In this document: in pieces, positions 51,721 to 51,981 of the stretch | Position numbering within the stretch: position 1 is the first letter of the stretch | Layout: every line of letters begins with the position of its first letter | DNA from: Saccharopolyspora shandongensis | GTDB lineage: Bacteria; Actinomycetota; Actinomycetes; Mycobacteriales; Pseudonocardiaceae | Direction of reading: 5' to 3' | Length of the DNA stretch: 51,981 bases | Assembly (NCBI RefSeq): GCF_900106995.1 | Contig: NZ_FNOK01000064.1 | Span: 1-51,981, forward strand | Made by a program: the position numbers and the translations under genes | The notes under the pieces: generated by a model | The model's database searches: none | What the model was told of the DNA's origin: nothing | Seen by the model: the letters and a program-made list of their open reading frames with translations, nothing else

Positions 51721-51981
51721 TGGCAGCACCGAAGAAGTACCCCGACGAGCTGCGTGAACGCGCGGTGCGTCTGTATCGGGAGTCGAATCCCAAGCCTGTG
51801 ATTCGGCGTTCTGGCTGAACAGCTGGGCGTGCATCCCGAGGCGTTGCGGAACTGGATCCGTCAGGATGAAGCCGATCGTGGCCAGCGGGATGACCGGCCG
51901 ACCACCAGCGAGGCCGAAGAGCTTCGCAGGTTGCGGAACGAAAACGCGGAACTCAAGCGTGCCAACGAAAGACTCAAGGCG
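51721..51981 (+). pseudogene. IS3-type OrfA with frameshift (runs off window)
   Basis: The GTG at 51721 starts VAAPKKYPDELRERAVRLYRES, the HTH domain of an IS3-family OrfA. After VIRR a single extra T in GTTCTGG (about 51806-51808) breaks the frame and gives an early TGA. The other frame continues correctly with LAEQLGVHPEALRNWIRQDEA and a leucine-zipper-like coil to the window end. The break lies well before the usual OrfA/OrfB slippery site, so it is probably a true mutation rather than programmed frameshifting. It interrupts the IS5-type gene. Confidence 0.75.

Overview
The window is very GC-rich, with GTG and TTG starts, many 4-bp ATGA/GTGA gene overlaps, three TetR-family sequences, several LysR/AraC regulators and an oxidative catabolic gene set. 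This points to a filamentous actinomycete, most likely a Pseudonocardiaceae of the Saccharopolyspora type (inference from style and gene content, not from a marker gene). No rRNA, tRNA, CRISPR array or replication origin was seen. Both ends lie in insertion-sequence debris: a truncated IS4-type transposase at the left edge, and an IS5-type transposase remnant interrupted by a frameshifted IS3-type element at the right edge.

Layout: 0.4-2.6 kb CoxE-like VWA protein and MoxR ATPase; 2.8-5.9 kb EamA exporter with divergent LysR regulator, a small protein and a secreted phosphodiesterase-fold enzyme; 5.9-13.5 kb a complete respiratory nitrate reductase operon narGHJI ending in a TDT/TehA-type transporter; 14.1-16 kb TetR/CPBP protease pair and a TetR remnant; 16.2-23.4 kb a Baeyer-Villiger type ketone catabolic cluster (epoxide-hydrolase-like enzyme, MFS, BVMO, SDR, esterase, TetR); 23.5-30.7 kb a sulfite-oxidase-fold molybdoenzyme, two-component system and glycosyltransferase/DUF2064/methyltransferase group containing a collapsed epimerase pseudogene; 31-41.7 kb miscellaneous genes (TerC, DksA-like, GlxA-like AraC, epoxide-hydrolase-like, necrosis-inducing-like secreted protein, DUF1015 plus phosphoglycerate dehydrogenase, SHOCT and DUF2306 membrane proteins, thioesterase/AraC, secreted lytic transglycosylase); 42-51.2 kb an acid-uptake and CoA-dependent degradation cluster (two tandem MFS paralogues, acyl-CoA ligase, thiolase, acyl-CoA dehydrogenase, GNAT, LysR).

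Two signals stand out beyond the genes. First, a dispersed element of about 160-180 nt occurs in three full copies (33753-33920 plus, 45028-45184 plus, 50163-50340 minus), with a fourth fragment at 335-361. The copies differ in sequence, yet the arms of two hairpins change in a compensatory way while loop and internal-loop sequences are kept. That pattern indicates selection on a folded RNA or single-stranded DNA, and I know of no family that matches it. Second, three promoters of the 42-48 kb cluster (before both MFS genes and the thiolase) share an ATAG-N7-CTAT dyad centred near -65, a CGTT half-site and a -35 box at an identical 28-nt offset. This is the architecture expected for activation by a LysR-type regulator, probably the one encoded at 50376-51248.
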